Origin: Cupriavidus plantarum
GTDB lineage: Bacteria; Pseudomonadota; Gammaproteobacteria; Burkholderiales; Burkholderiaceae
DNA: 64,000 nt
Reading direction: 5' to 3'
Assembly (NCBI RefSeq): GCF_905397285.1
Contig: NZ_CAJPUX010000003.1
Location: forward strand, 310,001 to 374,000
Shown here: in pieces, positions 9,248 through 16,851 of the stretch
Numbering within the stretch: the stretch's first letter is position 1
Layout: the number at the start of each line of letters is the position of its first letter
Program-made: the position numbers and the translations under genes
The notes under the pieces: generated by a model
The model's database searches: none
Told to the model about the DNA's origin: nothing
The model's input: the letters and a program-made list of their open reading frames with translations, nothing else

Positions 9248-10255
9248 ATGGCTGAGTTCCGGCGCGCGCTCGCGATCTGGCTGATCCTCGCCATGGCGGG
9301 GCTCGGCGTGTTCGCGCTCTCGCTCGCGCTCGGTAGTGTCTCCCTCGATGCCACGCGGCTGTGGTCCGCGCTCACCGGCGCGGATCAGGGCACGGCCGGA
9401 GCCATCGTGCGCGAACTGCGGCTGCCTCGTGCGATCGCCGCGTTTGCCTGCGGCGGCCTGCTCGCGCTCTCCGGCGCGCTGATGCAGGTGCTGCTGCGCA
9501 ATCCGCTTGCCGAGCCGTACGTGCTCGGCGTGTCGGGCGGGGCGTCCACCGGCGCGCTGCTGGCGATGCTCACGATGGCGCCGCTGTGGACCGTGCAGGT
9601 CGGCGCGGCCGGCGGCGCGCTTTGCTCGATGGTGCTCGTGGCGACCCTCGCGCGACGCGACCTGCTGCATCCGCAGGTGCAAGGCGGTCATCACGAGGCC
9701 GGCGCGCGGCTGCTGCTGACCGGCGTGATCATCGCCGCGGGCTGGGGCGCGCTGATTACCCTGATTCTTGCCGTCGCGCCCGAATCGCGGCTGCGCGGCA
9801 TGCTGTTCTGGCTGACGGGCGATCTTGGCGGCACCGCCAGCTATGGGGCCGCGCTTGGGACGCTGTTGCTCGCGCTCGCCGTGGTGATGCCGATGGCGCG
9901 ATCGCTCAACGTGATGCTGCTCGGCGAGACCGTGGCGCAGGCGCTGGGCGTGCAGGTGGGCCGCGTGCGGCTGGTCACATTCCTCGTGGCGTCGTTCGCC
10001 ATTGCCGCGGCCATTACCACCGCGGGCTCCATTGGCTTCGTGGGGCTCGTCGTGCCCCATCTGGTGCGGCTGGCCTGGGGCAACGACCAGCGATTCCTGC
10101 TACCGGCTTCGGTACTGCTTGGCGGCACGTTGCTGATGGCCGCCGACCTGATTGCCCGCACGGTGATCGCGCCCGCGCAGTTGCCCGTCGGCGTCATCAC
10201 GGCATTGCTGGGGGTGCCGACGTTCCTGTATCTGTTGCTGCGGAGGCCGCGATGA
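9248..10255 (+). CDS. btuC: Cobalamin ABC transporter permease (FecCD family)
   Basis: A 335-residue inner-membrane permease of the FecCD/BtuC family with about ten hydrophobic segments. Family features include LRLPRAIAAFACGGLLALSG, the NPLAEPYVLGVSGGAS loop, and GSIGFVGLVVPHLVR near the C-terminus, the region that contacts the ATPase. It follows btuB after 9 bp and overlaps btuD by ATGA at 10252-10255. It would pair with BtuD and with the BtuF binding protein encoded on the opposite strand at 14524-15435. Iron-siderophore permeases look similar; B12 specificity comes from context. Confidence 0.92.
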   Translation: MAEFRRALAIWLILAMAGLGVFALSLALGSVSLDATRLWSALTGADQGTAGAIVRELRLPRAIAAFACGGLLALSGALMQVLLRNPLAEPYVLGVSGGASTGALLAMLTMAPLWTVQVGAAGGALCSMVLVATLARRDLLHPQVQGGHHEAGARLLLTGVIIAAGWGALITLILAVAPESRLRGMLFWLTGDLGGTASYGAALGTLLLALAVVMPMARSLNVMLLGETVAQALGVQVGRVRLVTFLVASFAIAAAITTAGSIGFVGLVVPHLVRLAWGNDQRFLLPASVLLGGTLLMAADLIARTVIAPAQLPVGVITALLGVPTFLYLLLRRPR

Positions 10256-11091
10256 CTGTCACGATGACTGCCTCGCCGGACTGGATGCGGCCGCGCGCGG
10301 AATGCCCGCGCCTCGTGTTGCATGACGTGAAGCTCCGCGCGGGCGAGCGCGTGCTTGTCGAGGGGCTTGGGCTGACCGTCGGCGCCGGTGAACTGTGGGT
10401 CGTGGTCGGCCCCAATGGCGTGGGCAAGTCCACGCTGATGGGCGTGCTGGCCGGCCTGCGTCAGGCCGATGGTGGCGAGGTACGGCTCGACGACGTGCCG
10501 CTGGCGCGCATCGCGCCGCCCGCGCTGGCGCTGCGACGCGCGTATCTGCCTCAGGCGATCCACGATACATTCTCGATGTCCGTGACCGATGCGGTGCGCG
10601 TCGGCCGGCATCCGCATCTGTCCGGATGGGGATGGAGCCGACGCGAGGACGATACGATCGTCGCCGATGCGATGACCGCCCTCGACCTCGATGGCTTTGC
10701 CCGGCGCGACGTGATGACGCTCTCCGGCGGCGAACGCCAGCGCGTGGCGCTGGCCGCGACGCTCGCGCAGCAGGCGCCGTTGCTGCTGCTGGACGAACCG
10801 GTGGCGCACCTCGACCTGCGCCATCAGATCCTCGTGCTCGATCTGCTGATGCGCCTCGTGCGCGCGGGCCGCCATGCGGCGGTGGTGATCGTGCACGACC
10901 TCAACCTTGCGCGCCGCTACGCGACCCATGCGCTGTTGATGGCCGAGGACGGCCACGCGCTGCATGGGCCCGCGGGCGACGTGCTCACGCCCGAACGATG
11001 CTCGCGCGCGCTGCGCACGCCGATCATCAGTGTCACCGATGGCACGCAATGGGCGCTGATTCCCGATGGAACCCCTCATGACGACCGATAA
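10252..11091 (+). CDS. btuD: Cobalamin ABC transporter ATP-binding protein
   Basis: A 279-residue ABC ATPase. Walker A is GPNGVGKST, the Q-loop follows in LRRAYLPQAI, the signature is LSGGERQRVALA, Walker B is LLLLDEPVAHLDLRHQ, and the switch histidine is in VIVHDLNLA. The start at 10252 overlaps the btuC stop (ATGA); the long open frame upstream is a shadow of btuC. Together with BtuC it would drive import of cobalamin delivered by BtuF. The cobO start lies inside its 3' end. Confidence 0.93.
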   Translation: MTVTMTASPDWMRPRAECPRLVLHDVKLRAGERVLVEGLGLTVGAGELWVVVGPNGVGKSTLMGVLAGLRQADGGEVRLDDVPLARIAPPALALRRAYLPQAIHDTFSMSVTDAVRVGRHPHLSGWGWSRREDDTIVADAMTALDLDGFARRDVMTLSGGERQRVALAATLAQQAPLLLLDEPVAHLDLRHQILVLDLLMRLVRAGRHAAVVIVHDLNLARRYATHALLMAEDGHALHGPAGDVLTPERCSRALRTPIISVTDGTQWALIPDGTPHDDR

Positions 11092-11722
11092 TTCCCCGAA
11101 CTCCGAAGACGGCGCGGCTGACGACGGCCGCGACGACCGCCACAAGGCGCGCATGGTGCGCAAGAAGGACGTCGTCGATCAGAAGATCGCGGCGGCGCAG
11201 ATCGAGCGTGGCGTGATCGTCATCACCACCGGCAATGGCAAGGGCAAGTCGAGCTCGGGCTTCGGCATGGTGGTGCGCGCGATGGGGCACGGCATGAAGA
11301 CCGCCGTGGTGCAGTTCATCAAGGGCGCGATTCCAAGCGGCGAGGAACAGTTTCTGCGGCGCTTTCCGGAGGAGTGCGCGTTTCACGTGATGGGCGAAGG
11401 CTATACGTGGGAGACGCAGGATCGCTCGCGCGATGTGGCGAAGGCAGAGGCCGCGTGGGACGTCGCGCGCGGACTGCTGTCCGATCCGACGGTGTCGCTG
11501 GTGCTGCTCGACGAACTGAACATCGCGCTGAAGCTGCATTACCTCGACGTGGACCGTGTCATTGCCGATTTGCGCGCGCGGCCGCCGATGCAGCATGTCG
11601 TCATCACGGGCCGTGGCGCGCCCCAGGCGCTGATCGACGCCGCCGATACGGTCACCGACATGACGCTGGTCAAGCACGCCTTCAAGGCGGGCGTGAAGGC
11701 GCAGCGCGGCGTCGAGATGTAG
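11078..11722 (+). CDS. cobO: Cob(I)yrinic acid a,c-diamide adenosyltransferase
   Basis: A 214-residue CobA/CobO/BtuR-type corrinoid adenosyltransferase that attaches the 5'-deoxyadenosyl group from ATP to reduced corrinoids. The P-loop is TGNGKGKSSSGFG; further motifs are VVQFIKGAIPSGEE, MGEGYTWETQDRSRD, VLLDELNIAL and VVITGRGAP. The start is placed at 11078 (MTTDNSPNS), overlapping the end of btuD; an ATG four codons earlier at 11066 is equally open. It handles both imported corrinoids and pathway intermediates, so it links uptake to the later steps. Confidence 0.93.
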   Translation: MTTDNSPNSEDGAADDGRDDRHKARMVRKKDVVDQKIAAAQIERGVIVITTGNGKGKSSSGFGMVVRAMGHGMKTAVVQFIKGAIPSGEEQFLRRFPEECAFHVMGEGYTWETQDRSRDVAKAEAAWDVARGLLSDPTVSLVLLDELNIALKLHYLDVDRVIADLRARPPMQHVVITGRGAPQALIDAADTVTDMTLVKHAFKAGVKAQRGVEM

Positions 11723-11770
11723 AGCAGTCTACAGTTACGAATATCTGGTCACCTACACGGTTGTTGCAAC

Positions 11771-12847
11771 ATGTCTTCGCTTCTCTCCTCCCTGTCCGAT
11801 TATTCGCTTCCGCTGCCGCCGATCGAGGCGCCCGACGCCGCGCTACGGCCCGTGCTGCAGGCCGCCATCGACGACAAGACGAAGCCGCTCGGCGCGCTGG
11901 GCAAGCTCGAGGCGCTGGCATTGCGGATCGGCATGGTGCTGGGGACCACGAAGCCCGAGCTGAAGCGGCCGGCGGTGATCGTGTTCGCGGGCGACCATGG
12001 AATTGCCGATGCGGGCGTGAGCGCGTATCCGGCCGAGGTTACCGCGCAGATGGTGCTGAACTTCCTCAACGGCGGGGCCGCGATCAACGTGTTTTCGCGG
12101 CTGCATGGCATGACGCTCGAGGTGGTGGATGCGGGCGTGCGCGCACCGTTGCCCGCGTCTGCCGGCCTCGTGAATTGCCGCATTGCCGCCGGGACGCGCA
12201 ATTTTCTGGAGGGGCCGGCGATGACCCCGGATCAGACCGTTGCCGCGCTGCAGGCGGGCATCGCGCGCGTGTTGCGGCATGCGCAGCAGGGCACCAATGT
12301 GATCGGGTTTGGCGAGATGGGCATTGCGAATACGTCTGCCGCGGCTTGCGTGATGAGCCGGCTGACGGGATTGCCGATCGAGGCGTGCACGGGGCGTGGC
12401 ACCGGGCTCGACGATGCGGGGCTGTCGCATAAGCGCGAGGTCTTGTCGCGCGCGCTGGCGCTGCATGCCGATGCCACGGCGCCGCTCGATGTGCTGGCAG
12501 CGTTCGGCGGCTTCGAGATCGCGATGATGACGGGTGCCTTCCTTGCGGCGGCCGCGAGCCGGATGGTCATTCTGGTCGATGGGTTCATTGCCAGCGCGGC
12601 GCTACTCGTCGCCGCGCGTATTGCGCCGGCGGTGCTCGACTATTGCGTGTTCTCGCATTGCTCGCATGAGCAGGGGCATCGGGCGCTGCTGGCTGCGTTT
12701 GACGCCGAGCCGGTGCTCGCGCTCGATCTGCGGCTGGGCGAGGGCACGGGGGCGGCGCTGGCGTGGCCGCTGGTCAATGCGGCGGCGGCGTTCCTGCGCG
12801 AGATGGCGACGTTCAGCGGCGCGGGCGTCAGTACCGCGAGCGCCTGA
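11771..12847 (+). CDS. cobT: Nicotinate-nucleotide--dimethylbenzimidazole phosphoribosyltransferase
   Basis: A 358-residue CobT, full length. It makes alpha-ribazole phosphate from nicotinate mononucleotide and 5,6-dimethylbenzimidazole, the activated lower ligand of cobalamin. Family motifs are KPLGALGKLE, VFAGDHGIADAGVSAYP, FLNGGAAINVFSR, GTNVIGFGEMGIANT, and LRLGEGTGAALAWPL, the last containing the catalytic glutamate. It follows cobO after 48 bp and precedes cobS after 18 bp. No bluB gene for dimethylbenzimidazole synthesis is visible in the window. Confidence 0.96.
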   Translation: MSSLLSSLSDYSLPLPPIEAPDAALRPVLQAAIDDKTKPLGALGKLEALALRIGMVLGTTKPELKRPAVIVFAGDHGIADAGVSAYPAEVTAQMVLNFLNGGAAINVFSRLHGMTLEVVDAGVRAPLPASAGLVNCRIAAGTRNFLEGPAMTPDQTVAALQAGIARVLRHAQQGTNVIGFGEMGIANTSAAACVMSRLTGLPIEACTGRGTGLDDAGLSHKREVLSRALALHADATAPLDVLAAFGGFEIAMMTGAFLAAAASRMVILVDGFIASAALLVAARIAPAVLDYCVFSHCSHEQGHRALLAAFDAEPVLALDLRLGEGTGAALAWPLVNAAAAFLREMATFSGAGVSTASA

Positions 12848-12865
12848 CCTCAAACGACAACACCC

Positions 12866-13696
12866 ATGCGCGCCGCTGACGAACTCCGATTCTTCCTCAC
12901 GGCGCTCGGCTATTTCACGCGTGTGCCGTTGCCCTCTGGGCTTGCGCGCTGGGTCGGCTTCACGCCCGAGCAGCTCAACGCGGCCGCGCGGTACTTTCCT
13001 CTGGTCGGCCTGCTCGTTGGCGTGATTGGCGCAATGGCGACGTGGGCGGCCGCGCATCTGTGGTCGCCTTCCGTTGCCGTGCTCGTCGGCATGGCCGCTA
13101 CGCTGCTGCTGACCGGCGCGTTCCACGAAGACGGCCTTGCCGATTGCGTCGATGCCTTTGGCGGCGGCTATACGCGTGAGGACGTCCTGCGCATCATGCA
13201 TGACTCGCGCGTGGGGGCGTTTGGCGCGATCGCCGTGGTTATCGCGCTGCTGCTCAAGTGGCAACTGTTGCTGCAGATCGGCACGACGGGTGGCGTGGCC
13301 GTATTGGTGGCCACGATCGTCGTCGCGCACGGCGCTAGCCGCGCGATGGCCATCACCTATCTCTCCACGCACGACTATGTCCGCGACGAGGGCAAGGCGC
13401 GGCCGGTCGCGCATCGGTTGCGGGGTGCCGGTTTGCTCTTTGCGCTGGTCTGCGGCGTGGTGCCGCTGGTGTGGATGTCCATGGGCGGGTTTCTGCCCGG
13501 GGGCGATGGCATTGGCGTCGCAGGCGCGCTGCCGTTTGCGCTGGTGACGCTGGTTGCGCTGTTGTTATTGCGGCTTGCACTCGGGGCCTACTTCGTGCGG
13601 CGTATCGGCGGTTACACGGGCGATTGCCTCGGCTTCGCACAGCAGCTTGCGGAGCTGCTTGTGTACTTCGTCGCCGCGGCATGGACGTGGTACTGA
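12866..13696 (+). CDS. cobS: Adenosylcobinamide-GDP ribazoletransferase
   Basis: A 276-residue polytopic membrane enzyme that joins adenosylcobinamide-GDP to alpha-ribazole (phosphate), the last step of the nucleotide loop assembly. The conserved acidic motif HEDGLADCVDAFGGG lies near residues 91-105, with FTRVPLP near the N-terminus and DSRVGAFG after it; several hydrophobic helices follow and GDCLGFAQQL is near the C-terminus. Its stop lies just before the cobC start at 13698. Confidence 0.95.
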   Translation: MRAADELRFFLTALGYFTRVPLPSGLARWVGFTPEQLNAAARYFPLVGLLVGVIGAMATWAAAHLWSPSVAVLVGMAATLLLTGAFHEDGLADCVDAFGGGYTREDVLRIMHDSRVGAFGAIAVVIALLLKWQLLLQIGTTGGVAVLVATIVVAHGASRAMAITYLSTHDYVRDEGKARPVAHRLRGAGLLFALVCGVVPLVWMSMGGFLPGGDGIGVAGALPFALVTLVALLLLRLALGAYFVRRIGGYTGDCLGFAQQLAELLVYFVAAAWTWY

Positions 13697-13697
13697 C

Positions 13698-14366
13698 ATG
13701 GACCTCATTCTGATTCGCCATGCGCGGCCGGCGTTGCCCGGGGACCCGTCATCGATCGGCGCATCGATCTGCTACGGCCGGCTCGACCTGGCGTTGGCCG
13801 CGCCATGTTCGCCGGCGTTGGCCGACATCGCCGCGCCGCTGCGCGGCTTCATGCCGTCGCGCATCGTCACGAGTCCCGCCTTGCGGGCGCGGGACACGGC
13901 GGAGGGGCTCGCTCGCACGCTAGCCGTCCCGGTGCCGTGCGAGATCGAACCGCGATTGCAGGAGCTGGACTTCGGCGCATGGGAGGGCATGGTCTGGGAC
14001 GACGTTCCACGGGCCGACCTCGATGCATGGGCGGCCGATCTGATGCACGCTCGTCCGCATGGCGGGGAGAGCGCGGCGCAGGGGATGGCGCGGGTGAGCG
14101 AATGGGTTGGCGAGCGGGCTAGCGAGTGGGCTAGCGAGTGGAGCGGTGAGCGGGGTGGAGAGCCGACGAAGGTTGCGCCGGCATCGGGCGAGGCATGCTG
14201 GTGGGTAGTGGCCCATGCGGGGCCGATTCGCATGCTCGCCGCGCACTGGCTTGGCGTGCCGCTGGCGCGGACGCTGCAATGGTCGCTTGGATTTGGCGCG
14301 TCTTGTTGCCTGCGGTTGCAGGGGGGGCAGGCGCAACTGATCTGGTGGAATCGGACCGTCGATTGA
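13698..14366 (+). CDS. cobC: Alpha-ribazole phosphatase / histidine phosphatase family
   Basis: A 222-residue histidine phosphatase. The catalytic LILIRHARPA motif is at the N-terminus, followed by CYGRLDLAL, IVTSPALRARDTAEGL, ELDFGAWEGMVWDD and the second catalytic histidine in VVAHAGPIRML. In this context it most likely removes the phosphate from alpha-ribazole 5'-phosphate or adenosylcobalamin 5'-phosphate. The start at 13698 comes one base after the cobS stop. It is odd in carrying a low-complexity insert of five 12-bp units (SEWV/GERA-like tetrapeptides) at residues 134-153, between the two halves of the active site; family members are usually 180-200 residues. Confidence 0.88.
   Translation: MDLILIRHARPALPGDPSSIGASICYGRLDLALAAPCSPALADIAAPLRGFMPSRIVTSPALRARDTAEGLARTLAVPVPCEIEPRLQELDFGAWEGMVWDDVPRADLDAWAADLMHARPHGGESAAQGMARVSEWVGERASEWASEWSGERGGEPTKVAPASGEACWWVVAHAGPIRMLAAHWLGVPLARTLQWSLGFGASCCLRLQGGQAQLIWWNRTVD
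14097..14156 (+). repeat. In-frame 12-bp tandem repeat inside cobC
   Basis: Five 12-bp units starting at 14097 (AGCGAATGGGTT, GGCGAGCGGGCT, AGCGAGTGGGCT and two more degenerate copies) encode Ser/Gly-Glu-Trp/Arg-X tetrapeptides. They form a charged insert in the phosphatase. Confidence 0.85.
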
Positions 14367-14454
14367 GGCGTGACGGAAGGTTGCGCCGACCCGTCACGCG
14401 ATGACCTCGCCGCGCCCCCCGCGATGCGCGTGGATCGCGGGCGGCATACCGGGG

Positions 14455-14516
14455 CGTATCGGGCTATCGGGAATATCGGGCGTATCGAGCGTATCGGACG
14501 TATCCGGCCGATCCAG
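14455..14516. repeat. Degenerate 9-bp tandem repeat between cobC and btuF
   Basis: About seven units related to CGTATCGGG (one of 8 bp) fill the space between the convergent cobC and btuF genes. The btuF stop lies at 14524. No hairpin with a T run was recognised in the 157-bp gap 14367-14523, so how the two convergent transcripts end is unclear. Confidence 0.75.
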
Positions 14517-14523
14517 CCTCGAT

Positions 14524-15435
14524 TCAACGCGGCCGCCGCGAGCGGGCGATGTCGATGTCCTTGCAGATTTCCTCCGCGCCGCGCGCCACGCGCGGGCCCG
14601 CGCGATTGACGAGGTCGCCGTCGACGATGAACAGATTGTTGCGCGCGACGGCCGTGACCTGCTTCCATTTCTCCCACATCGTAAAGTCCGCGAGCGGCCG
14701 GTCGGGCCGCGTGGCGCCCATGCCGGCGGTGAGCATCACCTCGGGATTGCCGGCGACCACCGCTTCGGTGGAGACCGTCGGCACGAGCGGCGTCTCGTTC
14801 GCGAACAGATTGCGGCCGCCGCATAACGCCAGCATGTCGCTGATGAGGTGCTGGCCGTTGAGCGTCATCAGCGGCTGCTGCCAGACCTGATAGAACACCG
14901 TGACCGGCGGGCGGGAGGCGTAGGTCTTGCGCAATGTATCGATCTGCTGCCGGAAGTCCGCGGCGGCGCGGTTGGCCACTGTGCTGGTGCCCATCAGCGT
15001 GCCGAGCTTTTCGAGATTTTCCGGGATGGATTCGAGCCGGCGCGGCTCGCTGAAGAACAGCGGCATGCCGAGCGCGCGCAGGCGGTCGGTCTGCTTCTGC
15101 GCGTTGCCATGACGCCAGACGACGATGAGGTCCGGCTTGAGTGCGGCAATCCGCTCGAGATCGAGCGACTTGTTGTCGCCGACGCGCGGGATGTCCCTGG
15201 CTTCGTGCGGGTAGTCGCTGTAGGTCACCGTGCCGACGATCCGGTCGCCGCCGCCGGCCGCGTAGATGAGCTCGGTCACGTGCGGGGCGAGCGAGACGAT
15301 GCGGCGGGCCGGTTGCGCGAGCGTGACGGCCTGGCCGGCGTCGTCGGTGGCCGTGACGGCGGCCTGGGCGGGCAGGGCCGTGAGGCTCGCGCCGAGCAGG
15401 AGTGAGGCAGCGAGCAGGGCTTGGATGGGCGGCAT
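14524..15435 (-). CDS. btuF: Cobalamin-binding periplasmic protein
   Basis: A 303-residue periplasmic binding protein of the class III (TroA/BtuF) fold. The start at 15435 (MPPIQALLAASLLLG) opens a normal signal peptide ending near PAQAA. Family segments are RRIVSLAPHVTELIYAAGGGDRIVG, SDYPHEARDIPRVGDN, LERIAALKPDLIVVW and PLMTLNGQHLISDML. It would deliver cobalamin to BtuCD encoded on the other strand. The frame stays open for 83 more codons upstream through a tandem repeat giving a collagen-like Gly-X-Y sequence; this is judged not translated as part of BtuF because it would bury the signal peptide. It is the last gene of the cobU-cbiB-cobD-btuF run. Confidence 0.9.
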   Translation of the reverse strand: MPPIQALLAASLLLGASLTALPAQAAVTATDDAGQAVTLAQPARRIVSLAPHVTELIYAAGGGDRIVGTVTYSDYPHEARDIPRVGDNKSLDLERIAALKPDLIVVWRHGNAQKQTDRLRALGMPLFFSEPRRLESIPENLEKLGTLMGTSTVANRAAADFRQQIDTLRKTYASRPPVTVFYQVWQQPLMTLNGQHLISDMLALCGGRNLFANETPLVPTVSTEAVVAGNPEVMLTAGMGATRPDRPLADFTMWEKWKQVTAVARNNLFIVDGDLVNRAGPRVARGAEEICKDIDIARSRRPR

Positions 15436-15509
15436 AGGGTGGGGCCCGGCGGGCGGTTCGGGGCGGTCTGGGGTGTTGGATAGTCGTGAGCGGCCAGCAT
15501 GGTTTGCGC

Positions 15510-15626
15510 GGCCATCACGGCCATCACGGCCATCACGGCCATCACGGCCATCACGGCCAGCAGGGCCAGCAGGGCCAGCAGGGCCAGCAGGGCCAGCAGG
15601 GCCAGCGCGGCCAGCGCGGTCAGCGA
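15510..15626. repeat. 9-bp tandem repeat array upstream of btuF
   Basis: Thirteen 9-bp units: GGCCATCAC five times (15510-15554), GGCCAGCAG five times (15555-15599), GGCCAGCGC twice (15600-15617), and one degenerate copy. It lies in the 293-bp gap between cobD and btuF. Because 9 is a multiple of three, all three frames on a strand keep their own repeated tripeptide; the minus-strand frame in line with btuF reads AGP and DGR repeats. Confidence 0.95.
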
Positions 15627-15670
15627 GGTGAGAGGAGCTGGGCGTGGCGGTCATGGGCGCTGATGGGCGG

Positions 15671-15717
15671 TCAGGGGCGTTCAAAAGTCTTCAGGGGCGC
15701 TCAGGGGCGTTCAGGGG
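15671..15717. repeat. 10-bp tandem repeat upstream of btuF
   Basis: Five near-identical 10-bp units of the type TCAGGGGCGY (TCAGGGGCGT, TCAAAAGTCT, TCAGGGGCGC, TCAGGGGCGT, TCAGGGG) lie 45 bp beyond the 9-bp array and directly 3' of the cobD stop. Unlike the other arrays this period is not a multiple of three. Confidence 0.85.
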
Positions 15718-15728
15718 GGCGGCGCGGG

Positions 15729-16790
15729 TCAGCCAGCGGCCTGGGGCGCGGTACGTCGTGCCCCCGCGCTATCGCCAAGCGCGGCCTCGAGCCGTTGCCA
15801 GCTTTCATCGCGATTGGGTGGCAGGCCGAATCGCAGGCTCGCCGGGCAATCGCCCGCGGCCTCGAACAGCCGCGTCCACACGCCGGCCCGCGCAAGCCCG
15901 TCATGCAGCGCGGGCGCGTTGGCATCGGGCACCCAGCAGAACAGCGGCTGCGTCACCGTGGCCAGTCCGTGGCCGCGCAGGAGCGTGGCGAGCCGCTCGC
16001 CCTGTCGCGCGAGGAGAGACCGGGTGGCGGATTGCCACCCGCGATCGGCCAGCGCGTCGCGTGCGATCGCGCGGGCGGGTCCGGAGACGGTCCAATGGCC
16101 AAGGGCGTCGCGCAATGGGTCGAGTATCGCGCTTTCCGCGAGCACGAAGCCGCAACGCACGCCGGCCAGTCCGTAGAACTTGCCGAGCGAGCGCAGCACC
16201 ACGAGCCCCGGCAGATGCGCGCTTGCCGCGAGCGATTGCCCCGGATGGCAGTCGATGAACGCCTCGTCGAGCAGCAGCGTACCCCCGCGCGACGACAGTT
16301 CGCCGTGCCAGCGCGCGAGCGTGGAGGCGGGGATCAGCCGTGCGGTGGGGTTGTTCGGATTGACCACCACGAGGTGGTCCAGCGCGAGCGTCGATGCCTG
16401 CGCGAGATCGGGGCGTGCAAAGTCCGCCTCGTTCAATGGGACCACGGTGTGCCCGGCCCGCGCGAAGGCGGGCGCGTACTCGCTATAGCCCAGCGCGGCG
16501 ATGCCCACCCGGCCCGGCTTCAGCAGCGTGGGCAGCGTGCGAATCGCGGCCTGCGAGCCAGCGACGGGGAGGGCTTGCACGGCACCGTACGCGAGCGCGG
16601 CGGCTTCGGCGAGCCCGTCGTCGTCCTGCGGCAGGCGTTGCCATGCGTCGGCGGGTAGCGGCGGCACGGGGTAGCCGTCCGGGTTGATGCCCGTGGAAAG
16701 ATCGAGCCAGTCGCCGGCGGCACGGCCATAGCGCCGCACCGCCGCGAGCAGGTCGCCGCCGTGGCGGATGGCGTGAAGGGAGTTGCTCAT
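15729..16790 (-). CDS. cobD: Threonine-phosphate decarboxylase (aminotransferase fold)
   Basis: A 353-residue fold-type I PLP enzyme related to histidinol-phosphate aminotransferase. It decarboxylates threonine phosphate to (R)-1-amino-2-propanol phosphate, the linker between the corrin ring and the nucleotide loop. It begins with HGGDLLAAVRRYG and DLSTGINPDGYP, both typical of CobD; NPNNPTARL and LLLDEAFID follow, and the PLP lysine is Lys204 in LRSLGKFYGLAG. Its product is used by CbiB, the gene just upstream. In Pseudomonas nomenclature the same enzyme is called CobC, a possible source of confusion with the phosphatase at 13698. Confidence 0.93.
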   Translation of the reverse strand: MSNSLHAIRHGGDLLAAVRRYGRAAGDWLDLSTGINPDGYPVPPLPADAWQRLPQDDDGLAEAAALAYGAVQALPVAGSQAAIRTLPTLLKPGRVGIAALGYSEYAPAFARAGHTVVPLNEADFARPDLAQASTLALDHLVVVNPNNPTARLIPASTLARWHGELSSRGGTLLLDEAFIDCHPGQSLAASAHLPGLVVLRSLGKFYGLAGVRCGFVLAESAILDPLRDALGHWTVSGPARAIARDALADRGWQSATRSLLARQGERLATLLRGHGLATVTQPLFCWVPDANAPALHDGLARAGVWTRLFEAAGDCPASLRFGLPPNRDESWQRLEAALGDSAGARRTAPQAAG

Positions 16791-16851
16791 ACGGGAACGC
16801 TATCCGGTGTGTCGCGCCGGGAGCGGGCAATGCCGCGTAGCGCAAGCCCGG

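Noticed and set aside
8222..10060. 612-codon minus-strand frame opposite btuB and btuC
   Set aside because: No motif, His/Arg/Gln-rich, fully covered by two clear genes on the other strand.
15510..15626. Possible CRISPR array
   Set aside because: Units are 9 bp and directly adjacent, with no spacers and no cas genes.
15486..16658. Plus-strand frame with His-His-Gly and Gln-Gln-Gly repeats
   Set aside because: It runs antisense through the cobD aminotransferase gene. The repeats come from the 9-bp array read on the other strand.
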